Origin: Chitinispirillaceae bacterium
Lineage (GTDB): Bacteria; Fibrobacterota; Chitinivibrionia; Chitinivibrionales; Chitinispirillaceae
Direction: 5' to 3'
DNA: 64,000 nucleotides
Assembly (NCBI GenBank): GCA_016929415.1
Contig: JAFGIW010000013.1
Span: 1 to 64,000 of the forward strand
Shown here: in pieces, positions 35,459-45,330 of the stretch
How positions within the stretch are numbered: the stretch's first letter is position 1
Layout of the letters: each line of letters begins with the position of its first letter
Position numbers and translations under genes: made by a program
Notes under the pieces: generated by a model
Databases searched by the model: none
Told to the model about the DNA's origin: nothing
What the model saw: the letters and a program-made list of their open reading frames with translations, nothing else

Positions 35459-36085
35459 TCATTTTTGCAACTTATCAGCCGCGTTACGCCGGTAGCGACC
35501 GAGGTCCCGGAAAAACCTCTTCCAGTCGAAGAGCAAACCCGGATCGACCTTGCAGTCACTTCGCAATCCCATTTCAACCGCCCCTGTGCCAGCCACCTGT
35601 TCATGTCCGACGTAGGTCATCAACACTCCTCTTGACTGTTCAATCGTATGACAGAGCATACCGAGCAGACGGTATTGCGTCGGCGTAAACCCGCTTGTGT
35701 CGGTGGCCAACAGTTCGATGCCGATGGAAAACTCGTTCACGTTCCGTCGTCCGTCGGGTTGCGGCATGATACTCCCCCCGCAATGCCACGCTTTGAATTG
35801 ATCAGGAACCAGACGGTAAACCGCACCTCTGCGGGTGATGAGGTAATGACTGCTTGCCCCGTATTCGGCGAAAAGGGGAATGACATGATCGAGACAAAAG
35901 GGATCATCGGGAAAACGCTCGACGGCGCTTATATAATGGATGACAATGACATCAACCACGTCACCGGCACGATCAGACCAGAGCCGCTTCTTTCCCGTTG
36001 CGGCAACCAGATCGCCGATGGTGTCGTTTCCACAACGTTTGGAGTTGGAACTTTGAAGCAGCAAATCGTGGATTTTCCTACCCAT
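35459..36085 (-). CDS. N-acetylmuramoyl-L-alanine amidase (Amidase_2/AmpD fold)
   Basis: ATG 36085 has CGGAGG nine bases upstream, giving 208 residues. The zinc amidase signature is present: VIVIHYISA (first His), the middle GASSHYLITRRGAVYRLV and AWHCGG, and VGHEQVAGTG plus SDCKVDPGLLFDW near the end (second His and the metal-binding Asp). No signal peptide is apparent, so it may act in the cytoplasm on recycled anhydro-muropeptides as AmpD does, or be exported by other means. The spacing resembles AmpD/AmiD proteins. It is divergent from the SDR gene. Confidence 0.85.
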   Translation of the reverse strand: MGRKIHDLLLQSSNSKRCGNDTIGDLVAATGKKRLWSDRAGDVVDVIVIHYISAVERFPDDPFCLDHVIPLFAEYGASSHYLITRRGAVYRLVPDQFKAWHCGGSIMPQPDGRRNVNEFSIGIELLATDTSGFTPTQYRLLGMLCHTIEQSRGVLMTYVGHEQVAGTGAVEMGLRSDCKVDPGLLFDWKRFFRDLGRYRRNAADKLQK

Positions 36086-36248
36086 CTTTTTCCTCCGACG
36101 GAGTTTATATGTACCGAAGGGTCGGTGCCGTCTTCGCCAGTAAAATAGCATCCGACCAGTCGGCCGGCATCATTATCTAAATTGAGCCGGGTCGCTTGTA
36201 GGGCAGGTAATAGCCCTTCCTCTCCGTCACTGAAATTATTTTACCGGT

Positions 36249-36962
36249 ATGCGGAAAATTCCCGAAGCGGTCCTGATCACCGCAGGAACAAAACGTCTCG
36301 GTTTTCACCTGGCGAGGGCGACTCTTTCGATGGGCTTCAGCGTCATTCTGCACTTTCGCTCCTCCGACCGTCACGCCCGCAATTGGCTGCAGCGCAACCC
36401 CCGTTTCAACGGTAAAGTCTTTTTTATACGCCACGATCTCGCCGATGCACCCGAAACGGTTATCAAGAAATCGCTCGAACTGCCCTGTACCCTGACCGGT
36501 CTGGTCAATAATGCATCCTCCTTCTCACCGGGCAATCTCACCGATCCCGGACACCTGCGGCACATGTTCGATATTCATCTGTTCGTTCCCGCACACCTGG
36601 GGGCCTTTTTCCATAAGCATGTCAAGAGCGGCTGGATCATCAATATCACCGACGCGGCGATTGGAAGTCTCAATACCACCTGGCAGAATTACCGCATGTC
36701 AAAGCTCTTTCTCGAGGAACTGACCCGCCAGCAGGCGGTACTATTCGCGCCCGGCTGCCGCGTCAACGCCCTAGCCCCCGGCGCCATTCTTCCCGCCGCA
36801 GGAAGCAGCAGGGCGGCATTCAACGCGCTTGCCGATAAGATTCCGCTTCGAAAAACCGGTTCACCGGCTTCACTTGCCGACGCCTATTGCTTTCTCGTAA
36901 AGAATACCTGCTGTACCGGCCAGACCATCGCGGTCGATGGTGGATGGCATCTAGTTACCTAA
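36249..36962 (+). CDS. Short-chain dehydrogenase/reductase, FolM/pteridine-reductase-like
   Basis: This 237-residue Rossmann enzyme uses NAD(P)H. The cofactor loop is TAGTKRLGFHLA, which replaces the classical TGxxxGIG with TxGxKRLG as in pteridine reductases and FolM. NNASSF and the active-site YRMSK (Tyr and Lys) follow, then PGAILPA and the C-terminal IAVDGGWHL. The family reduces dihydropteridines, but the true substrate here is unknown. It overlaps the LMW phosphatase gene tail to tail by four bases and is divergent from the amidase. Confidence 0.82.
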   Translation: MRKIPEAVLITAGTKRLGFHLARATLSMGFSVILHFRSSDRHARNWLQRNPRFNGKVFFIRHDLADAPETVIKKSLELPCTLTGLVNNASSFSPGNLTDPGHLRHMFDIHLFVPAHLGAFFHKHVKSGWIINITDAAIGSLNTTWQNYRMSKLFLEELTRQQAVLFAPGCRVNALAPGAILPAAGSSRAAFNALADKIPLRKTGSPASLADAYCFLVKNTCCTGQTIAVDGGWHLVT

Positions 36963-37432
36963 TGATCACGATAGCGCTGTATCAGTTCAGGCAACAGGTT
37001 GTCGATATGTTGCTGCAGAAGCTGGAAGGTTTTCCGGTAGGCATTGATCGGTCTGCCGACAGGATCGGGGATTGTCGCTTTTTTCCCTTTGCGATCGGGC
37101 CATGCCCCAAGCATGAAAAGACGATCTGAAACCTGCGGAAAAAAGAGATCAATAAAATTGATCTGCACCGGTTCCATAACAAAAATCAGATGGCTCATCT
37201 TCAATTCATCGGGAATAAGAGGCCGGGAGCTGTGTTGTTCAATATCAATCGACTGTTCACGGCATACGGCTATGGCAAACTCCGTGGCACAGTTTCCCTC
37301 CTCGGCGTGGATTCCCATTGAAGCAACGTGCAGGCAGGATAAACCGTTTTCGACACATTTTTTTTTCATAATGCCTTCAGCTATCGGGCTTCGGCACATA
37401 TTGGCATTGCAGATAAAAACAATTCCGGCCAT
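36959..37432 (-). CDS. Low-molecular-weight protein-tyrosine phosphatase
   Basis: This 157-residue protein has the CX5R signature C-N-A-N-M-C-R (Cys8, Arg14) followed by SPIAEG, plus the general acid Asp in IPDPVGR near residue 124. The usual CxGN loop has Ala at the third position, a mild variant. The enzyme dephosphorylates tyrosine, often as part of bacterial polysaccharide or arsenate-reductase-like systems. No tyrosine kinase or capsule gene lies near. It is transcribed against the SDR and away from the small four-cysteine protein. Confidence 0.87.
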   Translation of the reverse strand: MAGIVFICNANMCRSPIAEGIMKKKCVENGLSCLHVASMGIHAEEGNCATEFAIAVCREQSIDIEQHSSRPLIPDELKMSHLIFVMEPVQINFIDLFFPQVSDRLFMLGAWPDRKGKKATIPDPVGRPINAYRKTFQLLQQHIDNLLPELIQRYRDH

Positions 37433-37542
37433 CGCGACCCCGTCTGTCGAAACGTGGAGAGTGCCTGCGCCTGCACGGTACCCTTGGAAAATTCATTGAA
37501 GAATATAGTATTTTACGTGAACAACCTCACAGGAGTTTTCTC

Positions 37543-37872
37543 ATGGCTTTAAGTAATGAAGAAAAGGGCGTTATTGAGGAGGCACTATCGGTCTATCTGC
37601 AGATCATTGCCCGCCAGGTTCCGCCCGCGCAGGTACAGCAGCTCGCCCAGGTAGCTCAGAATATCGTCAAAAAACTTGACAGTGTCGGAAGCGGCGGAGG
37701 AAAACAGGGGAATAAACCGGCCGGTATCACCGATGAATGGTACAAGAATGTCTGCCTTAAATGCGACAAACTCTCTCCGGGCGGCTGTACCGATAAAGTT
37801 ACCGAAAAATACCCGGGAAAGTGCGACCCGATTCTGCACTACGAGCGGAGCAGGGCTTTAGGTAAAAAATAG
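37543..37872 (+). CDS. Four-cysteine small protein of unknown function
   Basis: This 109-residue protein starts MALSNEEKGVIEEAL and has a first half with an amphipathic helix and a Gly-Ser-Gly linker. The second half carries CLKCDKLSPGGC and GKCDPILHYERSR (Cys spacing 2, 6 and 11), like a small metal-binding knuckle or disulfide unit. It has a strong SD region (AGGAGTTTTCTC before ATG). I believe it is an uncharacterised lineage protein; no family is recognised. It converges with the giant surface protein gene. Confidence 0.55.
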   Translation: MALSNEEKGVIEEALSVYLQIIARQVPPAQVQQLAQVAQNIVKKLDSVGSGGGKQGNKPAGITDEWYKNVCLKCDKLSPGGCTDKVTEKYPGKCDPILHYERSRALGKK

Positions 37873-37956
37873 CTGCCGTCTCAGGAACTGCCCCTCCCGG
37901 CAGGTGTCGGCCGAGATCACTATTTTTAGAAGATAATCGCCCGCGTTTCTACGAGA

Positions 37957-40900
37957 CTAAGGCATGTACAAAATCCGCTGCTGCCGCATACCGATGGAGT
38001 GGCCTTTACTGTTGATGACCGAAAGACGGATGATATAGGTTCCCGCCCCGAGTGCTCCCGACGTTCCCGGCTGCAGCAGGAGGTTGTTCAATCCCGGCCG
38101 GAGAGCCTGCCGGGTGAGATTTTTATTCCAGACACGGCGGCCCAGTTGATCGAAAAGGACAACCTGCAGTCGCTGTACATCGTCATACGGAACAGTGAAT
38201 TTAATGCGCATTTCTCCCCTGCAGGGATTGGGTGACACACGCAGCAATGTAAAATCCGCCGTCAACCTGCCGCTCCACGACGCCAGGTATGATGAGTCGC
38301 CGACAAGCAGCCAGCGGTACGCTTTCGCGTGGGCGTCAACCGACAGGCTCTGCGCTGAAGGCGCATCGACGATCTTTTTTACGGCGGGGTCGTAGATGCC
38401 GGTCCGGAAATTGGACGGAAGCGATGGCGGAACGACAATATCGTAGGTGAATTGTGCCGGTTGCGCATCATCATTACTGAAAAGTAAAGGAAAGATAAAA
38501 CCTCCATTCTCCGCCTCATGAAACACCAGGTTGCCGTGAACGGTATTGCGCCGCGCATCGATCACCAGAACCCGCTGTTTACTGAATGAAGGCGACACCG
38601 GAAAGCGGCTCACTCCCTTGCCGGCCCTGAACCCGCAAAAAACCGGCGTCATTTTTCCTTTATCGGTGCGTGCTTCCACGACCACGCTCCATCCGGCCTG
38701 CGCCCGTTCTTTCCCCGCTGCCTGCTGCGAAACCGTATATTGTGAAAACGCCTCGGGAACCGGAGGTATCTTCAGATGGATGTCAGTCATTGATGCATTG
38801 AAAATGGAGTAGGTCCCGATACCGTCTTCCCCCGGTTCACAGGCAAGGAAAGACATGCTGGAATCCCTATCCGGGATCGTCGGAATGTGTTTCGGTTGCG
38901 TCAATGTTCCGGCGTCGCCGACCTCCCACCGGTAAATCTGTATCTTGTTGGTGACGGCGGTATCGCCCGACGTTTCCCTGATAATGTCGCCGATTCTGAT
39001 ATTAAATTTGTACGGCAGGGCGATATCGGTCCAGTCATTGGCATTGAGGGTGATGGCATAGGGTTGTTTAACGCTTACCGTTACTCCTTCACCGAGGCTG
39101 GTAATCCGTTTATCCCCCCTCGATTTGACCCAGATAACCCTGCCGGGAACAAGGTCGAAAAGATCGCTGTCGGTCGGGCGGTACTCCACCCAGTTGGTGT
39201 CGTTCTTCGCATCGGAGGCCACCCGTGACGAAGCGGTATCAACCCACCGGTAAATCCTGAAATGTGTCGAATCGTATTCCCATTTGTCCGAAGTACGCAG
39301 GTCCTTCAGCGCCGTTTCGATCGAACGATCGTTTAAAAGCGCAGTAGTACCGACAGGAATCCATTGTTTTGCCGGCAGTACGCCCACCTCATCCGACTTC
39401 AAACGGGTGACCTTGCGGGAAATATCGGCAGTAGTAACGAAGCGCCCGTCGGAAATAACGAGGAGGGCGCGGATACTCCGGTCATCCGAAATGGAATCAT
39501 CGGGAACCGTCACAAATACCGTATCATTCGCCGCGTTGCAGCGTCCCGTCGGAACGGAGACGTCCCCGGTATCATTGATTCTCCAGTAGAACAACCGTGC
39601 CGTGCTGTTGACCACATTATCGGAAATCGCTATGGTATCGATAATATCCTGATTCGGCAAAACAGGCTCTCCCGTGTCACTGATAATGGAAATCAACGGC
39701 CGCAGCGTATCAATCATCAGAATAAAAGGATCCGGATTATCGCTGGCCCGTTTTGCCACCGAAACAATTTTTTGCGCCGAGTTGAGCGTACTGTGCTCAT
39801 TGACCCTCCAGCCGGTGTCCGGATCGTACTGGTACATCCGGATGTCTTCAGGCGTCAGGCCGCTGCCGATGAGTAATGGGTCGTAGCGCAGGCCGATGTT
39901 GATGGAATCGGACCTGCTATCCTTGACAAAATCGAATCCGATCCGGCTGACGACGACGAATCCCCGGGGCGCGGCAGGGAGCTTGAATACGCGGAGGGTA
40001 TCGGTGACGCTTACCGTTCCGCTGCCCCTTTTCCAGAGTTTCACTATTTGATTGAATGCCGTGACGACCGTATCATCACCGGGAAAATAGACCACCCGCT
40101 GCCATGAAGGTGAGGGAACGGCAACGGTACCGCGTGAAGCGCTGGTGGCAGCCGCCCAGCCATCTCCCTGCCGGCGCAGCAGTAACGCCAAATGATACGT
40201 CGTGTCGAAGAGCAGATCCTCCCCCAGATCAATCGACGCGGTGTTCCCCTGCATCTTCAGATTCGTGACGATTCTGCCATAGGTGCCGTTGGGTATTGTG
40301 GTACCCTCCGGAGGTGAGCCGACCGCTAGTTCGATTCCCGCCGCCATAGTATTCAACGAACCGATACCGGCCGTATCGACATCCCAGGTTACCTTGATGA
40401 GGTTCGTCGCGGTGTCGAAGACCGACGAAACGTTTTCAACTGTATTGGGTATCGTCGTAAAGAGGGACTTTGTCGTGGCGGTGTCACGGGAATCTGCCGT
40501 AACGAACGACCAGTCGCCCCCTTTTACCACCTGCAAACCAACCCCATAGCGGGTCCCCGACAGAAGACCGATGATCACCGTAGTGGTCATATTTTTCTGC
40601 AGCGGGACCGGAGTATAGGTTCCCGTGGCAAAATCAGCTGCAAGCGGAATGGAATCTCTCCCCCACCAGATCCGGATGGTATCACAATCAACGGTCCCGG
40701 TAAATTGCCAGTGCACATAGAGTGAGGTTGTCGTCGCGGAATCGATGGACAATTTGGCATTGTTAACGGGACGCAGGCGACCCACGCCGATTTTTTTCTC
40801 TATTGCAGGGCTTCTGTTACCTCCAACCCCGCGCCACGATACCCGAACGGTTACCGAATCCTCCAGGCCGGCAAAAACGGAATCATGGTACGTTCTGGAG

Positions 40901-43257
40901 AACAGTTTTTCCCCCGCCGCCGGCAGATCCGCCGGGTAAATCTTTCCAATTGAATCCGCCTCGAAAACGCCGGTACCGATCCCGTATTCAATGACAAGAT
41001 ACATAAGGGAATCACGAGCGATCGACGTCAGATTGTTGATTTTAACTATCATTGAATCGGATACACGTTGATGGACAAGTTCAAGGACAAGCCTGTTTTT
41101 CAGCGAATCCGAAGAACACATGGACACGGTATCGCGCTGGTCCGTCGACACGGCGGCAATCACGGTCTCCGGATTTTTCCAGAAAGGAGCGACGACCATA
41201 TACAGAAACTTGCATTCATCCGGTACAGCGGTAAAGATTTGGACTGAGGTATCGTAGGTATCGGCGGCGCCGGCACGCATTTGTTGCAGGGAAATTTTAA
41301 CAAGGTTCGTATCCGCCGGTGAGAGCATCCCCGACGGAAAGGTCAGGGTGCTGAACCATAACCCGACCGTATCGACGTAGGCCGGCGCGGCATCGGAATA
41401 CGGGAGAACCATGAAATTGCTGATAGTCAATTTGATTCGTGTCGGATCGATAAAGGCGGTTTTGAGCTTCAGCGGATTATCGAGAGCAGTAGTGCTCACC
41501 CTCAGCCGGATATCGACGGAATCTTTCCCCGCGTCATTCGAGACGATACAGCGATACGCGACACTGCTTATCTGCGTCAGGTCGGTCAATCTCAGGGAAT
41601 CGGCTGTCGCAAGGGTCGTTGTATCCCCCACTTTGATCCATGTGTAATCTAACGGCGACTTCCCTTGTGCAACCACTTTCAAGGTGATCGAGGCGCCTTC
41701 CGTCAGAATGGTATCGCTGCTTCTGGAGATTATCTTCGGCGCTGCCGGCAGAACACGGAGGAGTGCGGGTTTGCTTGAATCGGTTCCGGCGATATTGGTG
41801 ACGAAACAAACAAAAAGTCCGGAATCGCCAAGCGCTACGTTCGGGCGTTTATAGGTTGCGGATGTCGCGCCTGTAATGGTGTCACCGTTTCGTTTCCACA
41901 GGTAGTCGATATTCTCACCTGTGGCGGTGATTGAAAATGTAGCCGTATCACCGCTGTAGACAGTAATCGTATCGGGATGTTTGGTAATGACCGGAAGGGC
42001 GACAACATGCAATGTCATTGTATCGCTGAATACGCTGTCGCGGCTGTTTTTTACCACGCATATGTATTTTGCGCCGTCGTCGGTGAGAGCTGTTGGCGCA
42101 TTCATTGAATCATACGTTGAAACCGGGGTTTCTGAACCGATTTTTCTCCAACTGTAGGTGAGCGGCCCCGTTCCGGTGGCGACAATCCTAACTACAAGCG
42201 GTTTGTCGACCCCGACCGACGTATCAGCCGGCGGTTGTTTGGTGATAACCGGCGGCTGAACAGTGTCGCGGATATCCCAGCAGCCGGCATCGCGTCTTCC
42301 GGTGGAGTCCTGAATGCGGACCGTATCGGAAAGATCTAGGCCCGGCGCCCCTGTTAAAGTCCCGATATTGCGTGCAGGTGAAGCCGGCGTCGGCCGCCAG
42401 TCGGCAGGTTTTATTTTTCCCGATGGAACGGTAAACTTCGGGTCGGTACTGCTGACACAACCGGTTCCATAGTTGGTAATCGTATCTTGGGTCAATGAAT
42501 AGGTTATCTTGGAAAGCAGGTCCGGTGTTCCGGTGTAAACCTTGTCGTTTGCATTGAAAATACAGTTGAAAATGGTGGTTTGCGATACAGGACATGCATC
42601 GTTTGAAACCTTAAATACAACAGAAGATTTATAAAAAGTACAGTTAACGATTTTTATGGCGGGAGGCCCCCCCCAAGCTGCAAAATTTATTGCTCCGTTC
42701 GAAAAATCATTATTAATAAATAGACAGTTTTCGAAAATGGTAGTTGAAGCCACATTGCCTTGAAGGTAAAAAAATTCTGTTGCATCAAAATCGCGAATAA
42801 CGCAATTCCGAAATCGACGTGATAAAGCGCTTAAACCGGAATTAAACGCCTGATTTCCCGTAAATACCACACGTTCAAAAGTGACATTGACTTTATCAAA
42901 ATAGTTATACCATTCACCCGCCGTATGGTTGAGTTTTGGAAATTTATCAGGATTTTTCTGTTCCCCGACAAATAGAATGCTCCCTGAAAAAGTTGTTTTA
43001 TCAAGGTTTTGCGATAACGGAAACGTCACCTGTTCCGTATCGGTAAAAATAACACTATCGGTTACCAGCGGCGATGAACTGAGATTTATTGCGGCAAGTA
43101 CCTCATCAAACGTCTGATAATTTCCACTGCCGGTGGCTTTCGTCGAATTTACCGTAACCTTAGATGCCGAAATATCCACTGTTATGGCAAGCACAGGCAA
43201 GAGCCCGAAGAACCAACAAAGCCCTCTTTTTCTGCAATACTTCAAATGAAACACCAT
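37957..43257 (-). CDS. Very large secreted adhesin-like protein with Ig-like repeats and sorting domain
   Basis: This 1766-residue protein has a signal peptide (GLCWFFGLLPVLAITVD). Residues 40-320 resemble a parallel beta-helix surface domain (NCVIRDF, FENCLFINND, IVNCTFYKS repeats). Three tandem Ig-like domains follow at about 335-600 (PPVITKQPPADTSVGVDKPL, LPVITKHPDTITVYSGDTA, APKIISRSSDTILTEGASI). Fibronectin III-like units fill 700-1050. A large middle region of unknown beta structure precedes the last 85 residues, which form a type IX-like sorting domain (LRVSPNPCRGEMRIKF, then LGAGTYIIRLSVINSKG). It is probably displayed on the cell surface for adhesion or polysaccharide binding. Confidence 0.85.
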   Translation of the reverse strand: MVFHLKYCRKRGLCWFFGLLPVLAITVDISASKVTVNSTKATGSGNYQTFDEVLAAINLSSSPLVTDSVIFTDTEQVTFPLSQNLDKTTFSGSILFVGEQKNPDKFPKLNHTAGEWYNYFDKVNVTFERVVFTGNQAFNSGLSALSRRFRNCVIRDFDATEFFYLQGNVASTTIFENCLFINNDFSNGAINFAAWGGPPAIKIVNCTFYKSSVVFKVSNDACPVSQTTIFNCIFNANDKVYTGTPDLLSKITYSLTQDTITNYGTGCVSSTDPKFTVPSGKIKPADWRPTPASPARNIGTLTGAPGLDLSDTVRIQDSTGRRDAGCWDIRDTVQPPVITKQPPADTSVGVDKPLVVRIVATGTGPLTYSWRKIGSETPVSTYDSMNAPTALTDDGAKYICVVKNSRDSVFSDTMTLHVVALPVITKHPDTITVYSGDTATFSITATGENIDYLWKRNGDTITGATSATYKRPNVALGDSGLFVCFVTNIAGTDSSKPALLRVLPAAPKIISRSSDTILTEGASITLKVVAQGKSPLDYTWIKVGDTTTLATADSLRLTDLTQISSVAYRCIVSNDAGKDSVDIRLRVSTTALDNPLKLKTAFIDPTRIKLTISNFMVLPYSDAAPAYVDTVGLWFSTLTFPSGMLSPADTNLVKISLQQMRAGAADTYDTSVQIFTAVPDECKFLYMVVAPFWKNPETVIAAVSTDQRDTVSMCSSDSLKNRLVLELVHQRVSDSMIVKINNLTSIARDSLMYLVIEYGIGTGVFEADSIGKIYPADLPAAGEKLFSRTYHDSVFAGLEDSVTVRVSWRGVGGNRSPAIEKKIGVGRLRPVNNAKLSIDSATTTSLYVHWQFTGTVDCDTIRIWWGRDSIPLAADFATGTYTPVPLQKNMTTTVIIGLLSGTRYGVGLQVVKGGDWSFVTADSRDTATTKSLFTTIPNTVENVSSVFDTATNLIKVTWDVDTAGIGSLNTMAAGIELAVGSPPEGTTIPNGTYGRIVTNLKMQGNTASIDLGEDLLFDTTYHLALLLRRQGDGWAAATSASRGTVAVPSPSWQRVVYFPGDDTVVTAFNQIVKLWKRGSGTVSVTDTLRVFKLPAAPRGFVVVSRIGFDFVKDSRSDSINIGLRYDPLLIGSGLTPEDIRMYQYDPDTGWRVNEHSTLNSAQKIVSVAKRASDNPDPFILMIDTLRPLISIISDTGEPVLPNQDIIDTIAISDNVVNSTARLFYWRINDTGDVSVPTGRCNAANDTVFVTVPDDSISDDRSIRALLVISDGRFVTTADISRKVTRLKSDEVGVLPAKQWIPVGTTALLNDRSIETALKDLRTSDKWEYDSTHFRIYRWVDTASSRVASDAKNDTNWVEYRPTDSDLFDLVPGRVIWVKSRGDKRITSLGEGVTVSVKQPYAITLNANDWTDIALPYKFNIRIGDIIRETSGDTAVTNKIQIYRWEVGDAGTLTQPKHIPTIPDRDSSMSFLACEPGEDGIGTYSIFNASMTDIHLKIPPVPEAFSQYTVSQQAAGKERAQAGWSVVVEARTDKGKMTPVFCGFRAGKGVSRFPVSPSFSKQRVLVIDARRNTVHGNLVFHEAENGGFIFPLLFSNDDAQPAQFTYDIVVPPSLPSNFRTGIYDPAVKKIVDAPSAQSLSVDAHAKAYRWLLVGDSSYLASWSGRLTADFTLLRVSPNPCRGEMRIKFTVPYDDVQRLQVVLFDQLGRRVWNKNLTRQALRPGLNNLLLQPGTSGALGAGTYIIRLSVINSKGHSIGMRQQRILYMP

Positions 43258-43385
43258 ATCAAGCCTGTCCTCCCCTCACATTTCTATCTAATTGAAATGG
43301 AGAAGCCCTCCCTACTAACCCTGTATATTATAATATAATAAATTATCTATATATAGAGAATTCCGGCACTGAATCAATTCTGTTT

Positions 43386-44369
43386 TTACTTACAAGATAA
43401 TACCTTCGGATCACCTAATTGAAGTAATGCATTGCGAAAATCATCAGGTACCGGCGCGGTAATAGCAGTTTGAACACCGGTTTGAGGGTGGTTGAAAGTG
43501 ATACGGTACGCATGCAGTGCCTGCCTGTCGAAGCATTTATAAATTTTATACGCAAAAGGACGTTCAACCGGATCGATCCTTAAAATCCGCTCCTTTCCCC
43601 CGCCATAAAGCTTATCCCCAAGCACAGGAAAACCGGCAGAGCTGCAATGGACCCGTATCTGATGTGTTCTTCCGGTGCGGGGGAAAAACCTGAGGATCGA
43701 AATACCGCATCGGTGCACTACTGTCTCATACATTGTTGCCGCAGGTTTTCCCTGTGCCGAAACCGCCCTCTTTATTGGTTCGCGACGGCTGCGGTCGAGT
43801 GGGAGTTCAATAGTACCCCTTTCCGGCAATGGCCTGCCGATACAAACGCCGAGATACTGCTTGGAAACCGTACGTTCGGCGAAATCCGCCGCAAGCCGTG
43901 TATGCACACGATTGTTTTTCGCCACAAGAAGCACCCCGGAGGTCTCTTTGTCGAGACGGTGAACGATACCCGGTCGCTCCTTTGAGAATCCGTCGGAGAG
44001 ACCGCGCCCATAAAAGAGGAGTGCATTGACCAGTGTCCCGTCATGAACCCCGTTTCCCGGATGCACGACAAGTCCGGCCGGTTTATTGACCGCGAGCAGG
44101 AATTCGTCTTCATAGAGGATTTCCAGGGGGATATCCTGCGCAGCGGGCCGCACCAACGGTGATTGAACACCCACATGGTGAATGGCCACGACATCCCCTT
44201 CGGTAATACGCTGTTTTTTCACCGCGGTCTGGCCATTGAGCAAGACAGCACCCTCGCCGATCAGCCGCTGCAGCTGCGACCGGGAAACGCCGTCAAGCCG
44301 ACGTGAAAGAAACAGGTCGAGCCGCATCCCGGCCTCCTCCCGGCTGACGGTTATCTGTGGGGTGGCCAC
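43386..44369 (-). CDS. rluD: Pseudouridine synthase RluD
   Basis: This 327-residue protein converts uridines to pseudouridine in 23S rRNA helix 69. An S4 RNA-binding domain occupies residues 10-65 (MRLDLFLSRRL). The catalytic motif is HRLDKETSG with the nucleophile Asp140. HQIRVHCSSAGFPVLGD closes the active-site fold. The spacing and length match RluD. It is divergent from the UbiA gene across 58 bp and lies downstream of no operon partner. Confidence 0.93.
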   Translation of the reverse strand: MATPQITVSREEAGMRLDLFLSRRLDGVSRSQLQRLIGEGAVLLNGQTAVKKQRITEGDVVAIHHVGVQSPLVRPAAQDIPLEILYEDEFLLAVNKPAGLVVHPGNGVHDGTLVNALLFYGRGLSDGFSKERPGIVHRLDKETSGVLLVAKNNRVHTRLAADFAERTVSKQYLGVCIGRPLPERGTIELPLDRSRREPIKRAVSAQGKPAATMYETVVHRCGISILRFFPRTGRTHQIRVHCSSAGFPVLGDKLYGGGKERILRIDPVERPFAYKIYKCFDRQALHAYRITFNHPQTGVQTAITAPVPDDFRNALLQLGDPKVLSCK

Positions 44370-44427
44370 TTGCAGAGACCGTTTCTTTTTATCATTTTAA
44401 AGTGCCGTAACTCGTTAAGGAACACTC

Positions 44428-45276
44428 ATGCATCCGCTATCGTATCTAAAAATAATACGCCCCCCCAATGCCGCAATGGCTGCAGGGGCGGTCTGCCTCG
44501 GTGCCTGGATCAGTTCGGCGCGTCTCCCGCTGTGGAGCATCTCGATACTTGCCGCTGTCGCAGTATGTGCTGCCGGTTTCGGCAATGTCATCAATGATAT
44601 TCTCGACGTGGGAACCGACCGTATCAGCCACCCCGACCGACCGCTTCCTTCCGGTACCATGGGACGAACCGGCGCCATTACCTATGGCGCACTGCTGGCA
44701 CTTTTTGCACTGGCCGGTGCATTCTTGGTAGGGCCCCGGTTCGGTATTGCCACGCTGCTGCCGCTTATGCTCCTGATAATCTATGCGATCAGGCTCAAAG
44801 CCACTCCGCTTGCCGGTAATGTCATTGTGTCGCTGCTGGTTGCCTATGCATTGATCTTCGGGAGTCTCGGCGCTCCGCAGTTCCATCACCTCTTCGTTCC
44901 CGCACTGCTGGCGATGCTGCTCAATTTCTCCCGTGAGATCATCAAAGACCTACAGGATGACCCGGGAGACCGGACGGCGGGGATCATCACTTCCGCGGCG
45001 CTTCCGTTTGCGCTTCTGAAAAGAGTACTGTTCATCTGCAGCGGCATCTATGCGCTGCTTCTGTTTCTGCCCTGCCTGCTCGGCCACTTCGGCACCATGT
45101 ATGCAGTCATCGTTTTCACGGCAGTGATCCCGCTGCATATCCGCCGTCTTCTGCTGCTTCTGCGGCCTGACTGGCGCGACCGTGTCTCGACGATCTCTCT
45201 TCTGTTGAAAATCGAAATGATATCCGGCCTCCTGGCGCTTGCAATCGACCGCTGCTTCACCGGAACCTGCCCATAA
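44428..45276 (+). CDS. UbiA-family prenyltransferase, digeranylgeranylglyceryl-phosphate synthase-like
   Basis: This 282-residue integral membrane protein has about eight to nine helices. The first Asp-rich site is NDILDVGTDR followed by ISHPDRPLPSG, and a second acidic stretch is REIIKDLQDDPGDR. The pattern fits the branch that joins geranylgeranyl groups to a glycerol-phosphate ether in archaea and that is also common in FCB bacteria, where its physiological role is unclear. It could instead make a quinone. No GGGP synthase or quinone gene is adjacent. It ends inside the rpsA terminator. Confidence 0.75.
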   Translation: MHPLSYLKIIRPPNAAMAAGAVCLGAWISSARLPLWSISILAAVAVCAAGFGNVINDILDVGTDRISHPDRPLPSGTMGRTGAITYGALLALFALAGAFLVGPRFGIATLLPLMLLIIYAIRLKATPLAGNVIVSLLVAYALIFGSLGAPQFHHLFVPALLAMLLNFSREIIKDLQDDPGDRTAGIITSAALPFALLKRVLFICSGIYALLLFLPCLLGHFGTMYAVIVFTAVIPLHIRRLLLLLRPDWRDRVSTISLLLKIEMISGLLALAIDRCFTGTCP

Positions 45277-45306
45277 AAAAAGCGGCGGTGAATGATTCAC
45301 CGCCGC
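45275..45306 (-). terminator. Rho-independent terminator of rpsA
   Basis: GCGGCGGTGAA (45282-45292) and its complement (45296-45306) pair around TGA. On the minus strand the stem is followed by seven T's (45281-45275), right after the rpsA stop at 45331. Confidence 0.9.
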
Positions 45307-45330
45307 CCCGGTTAAAATTTTTCCGCCGAT

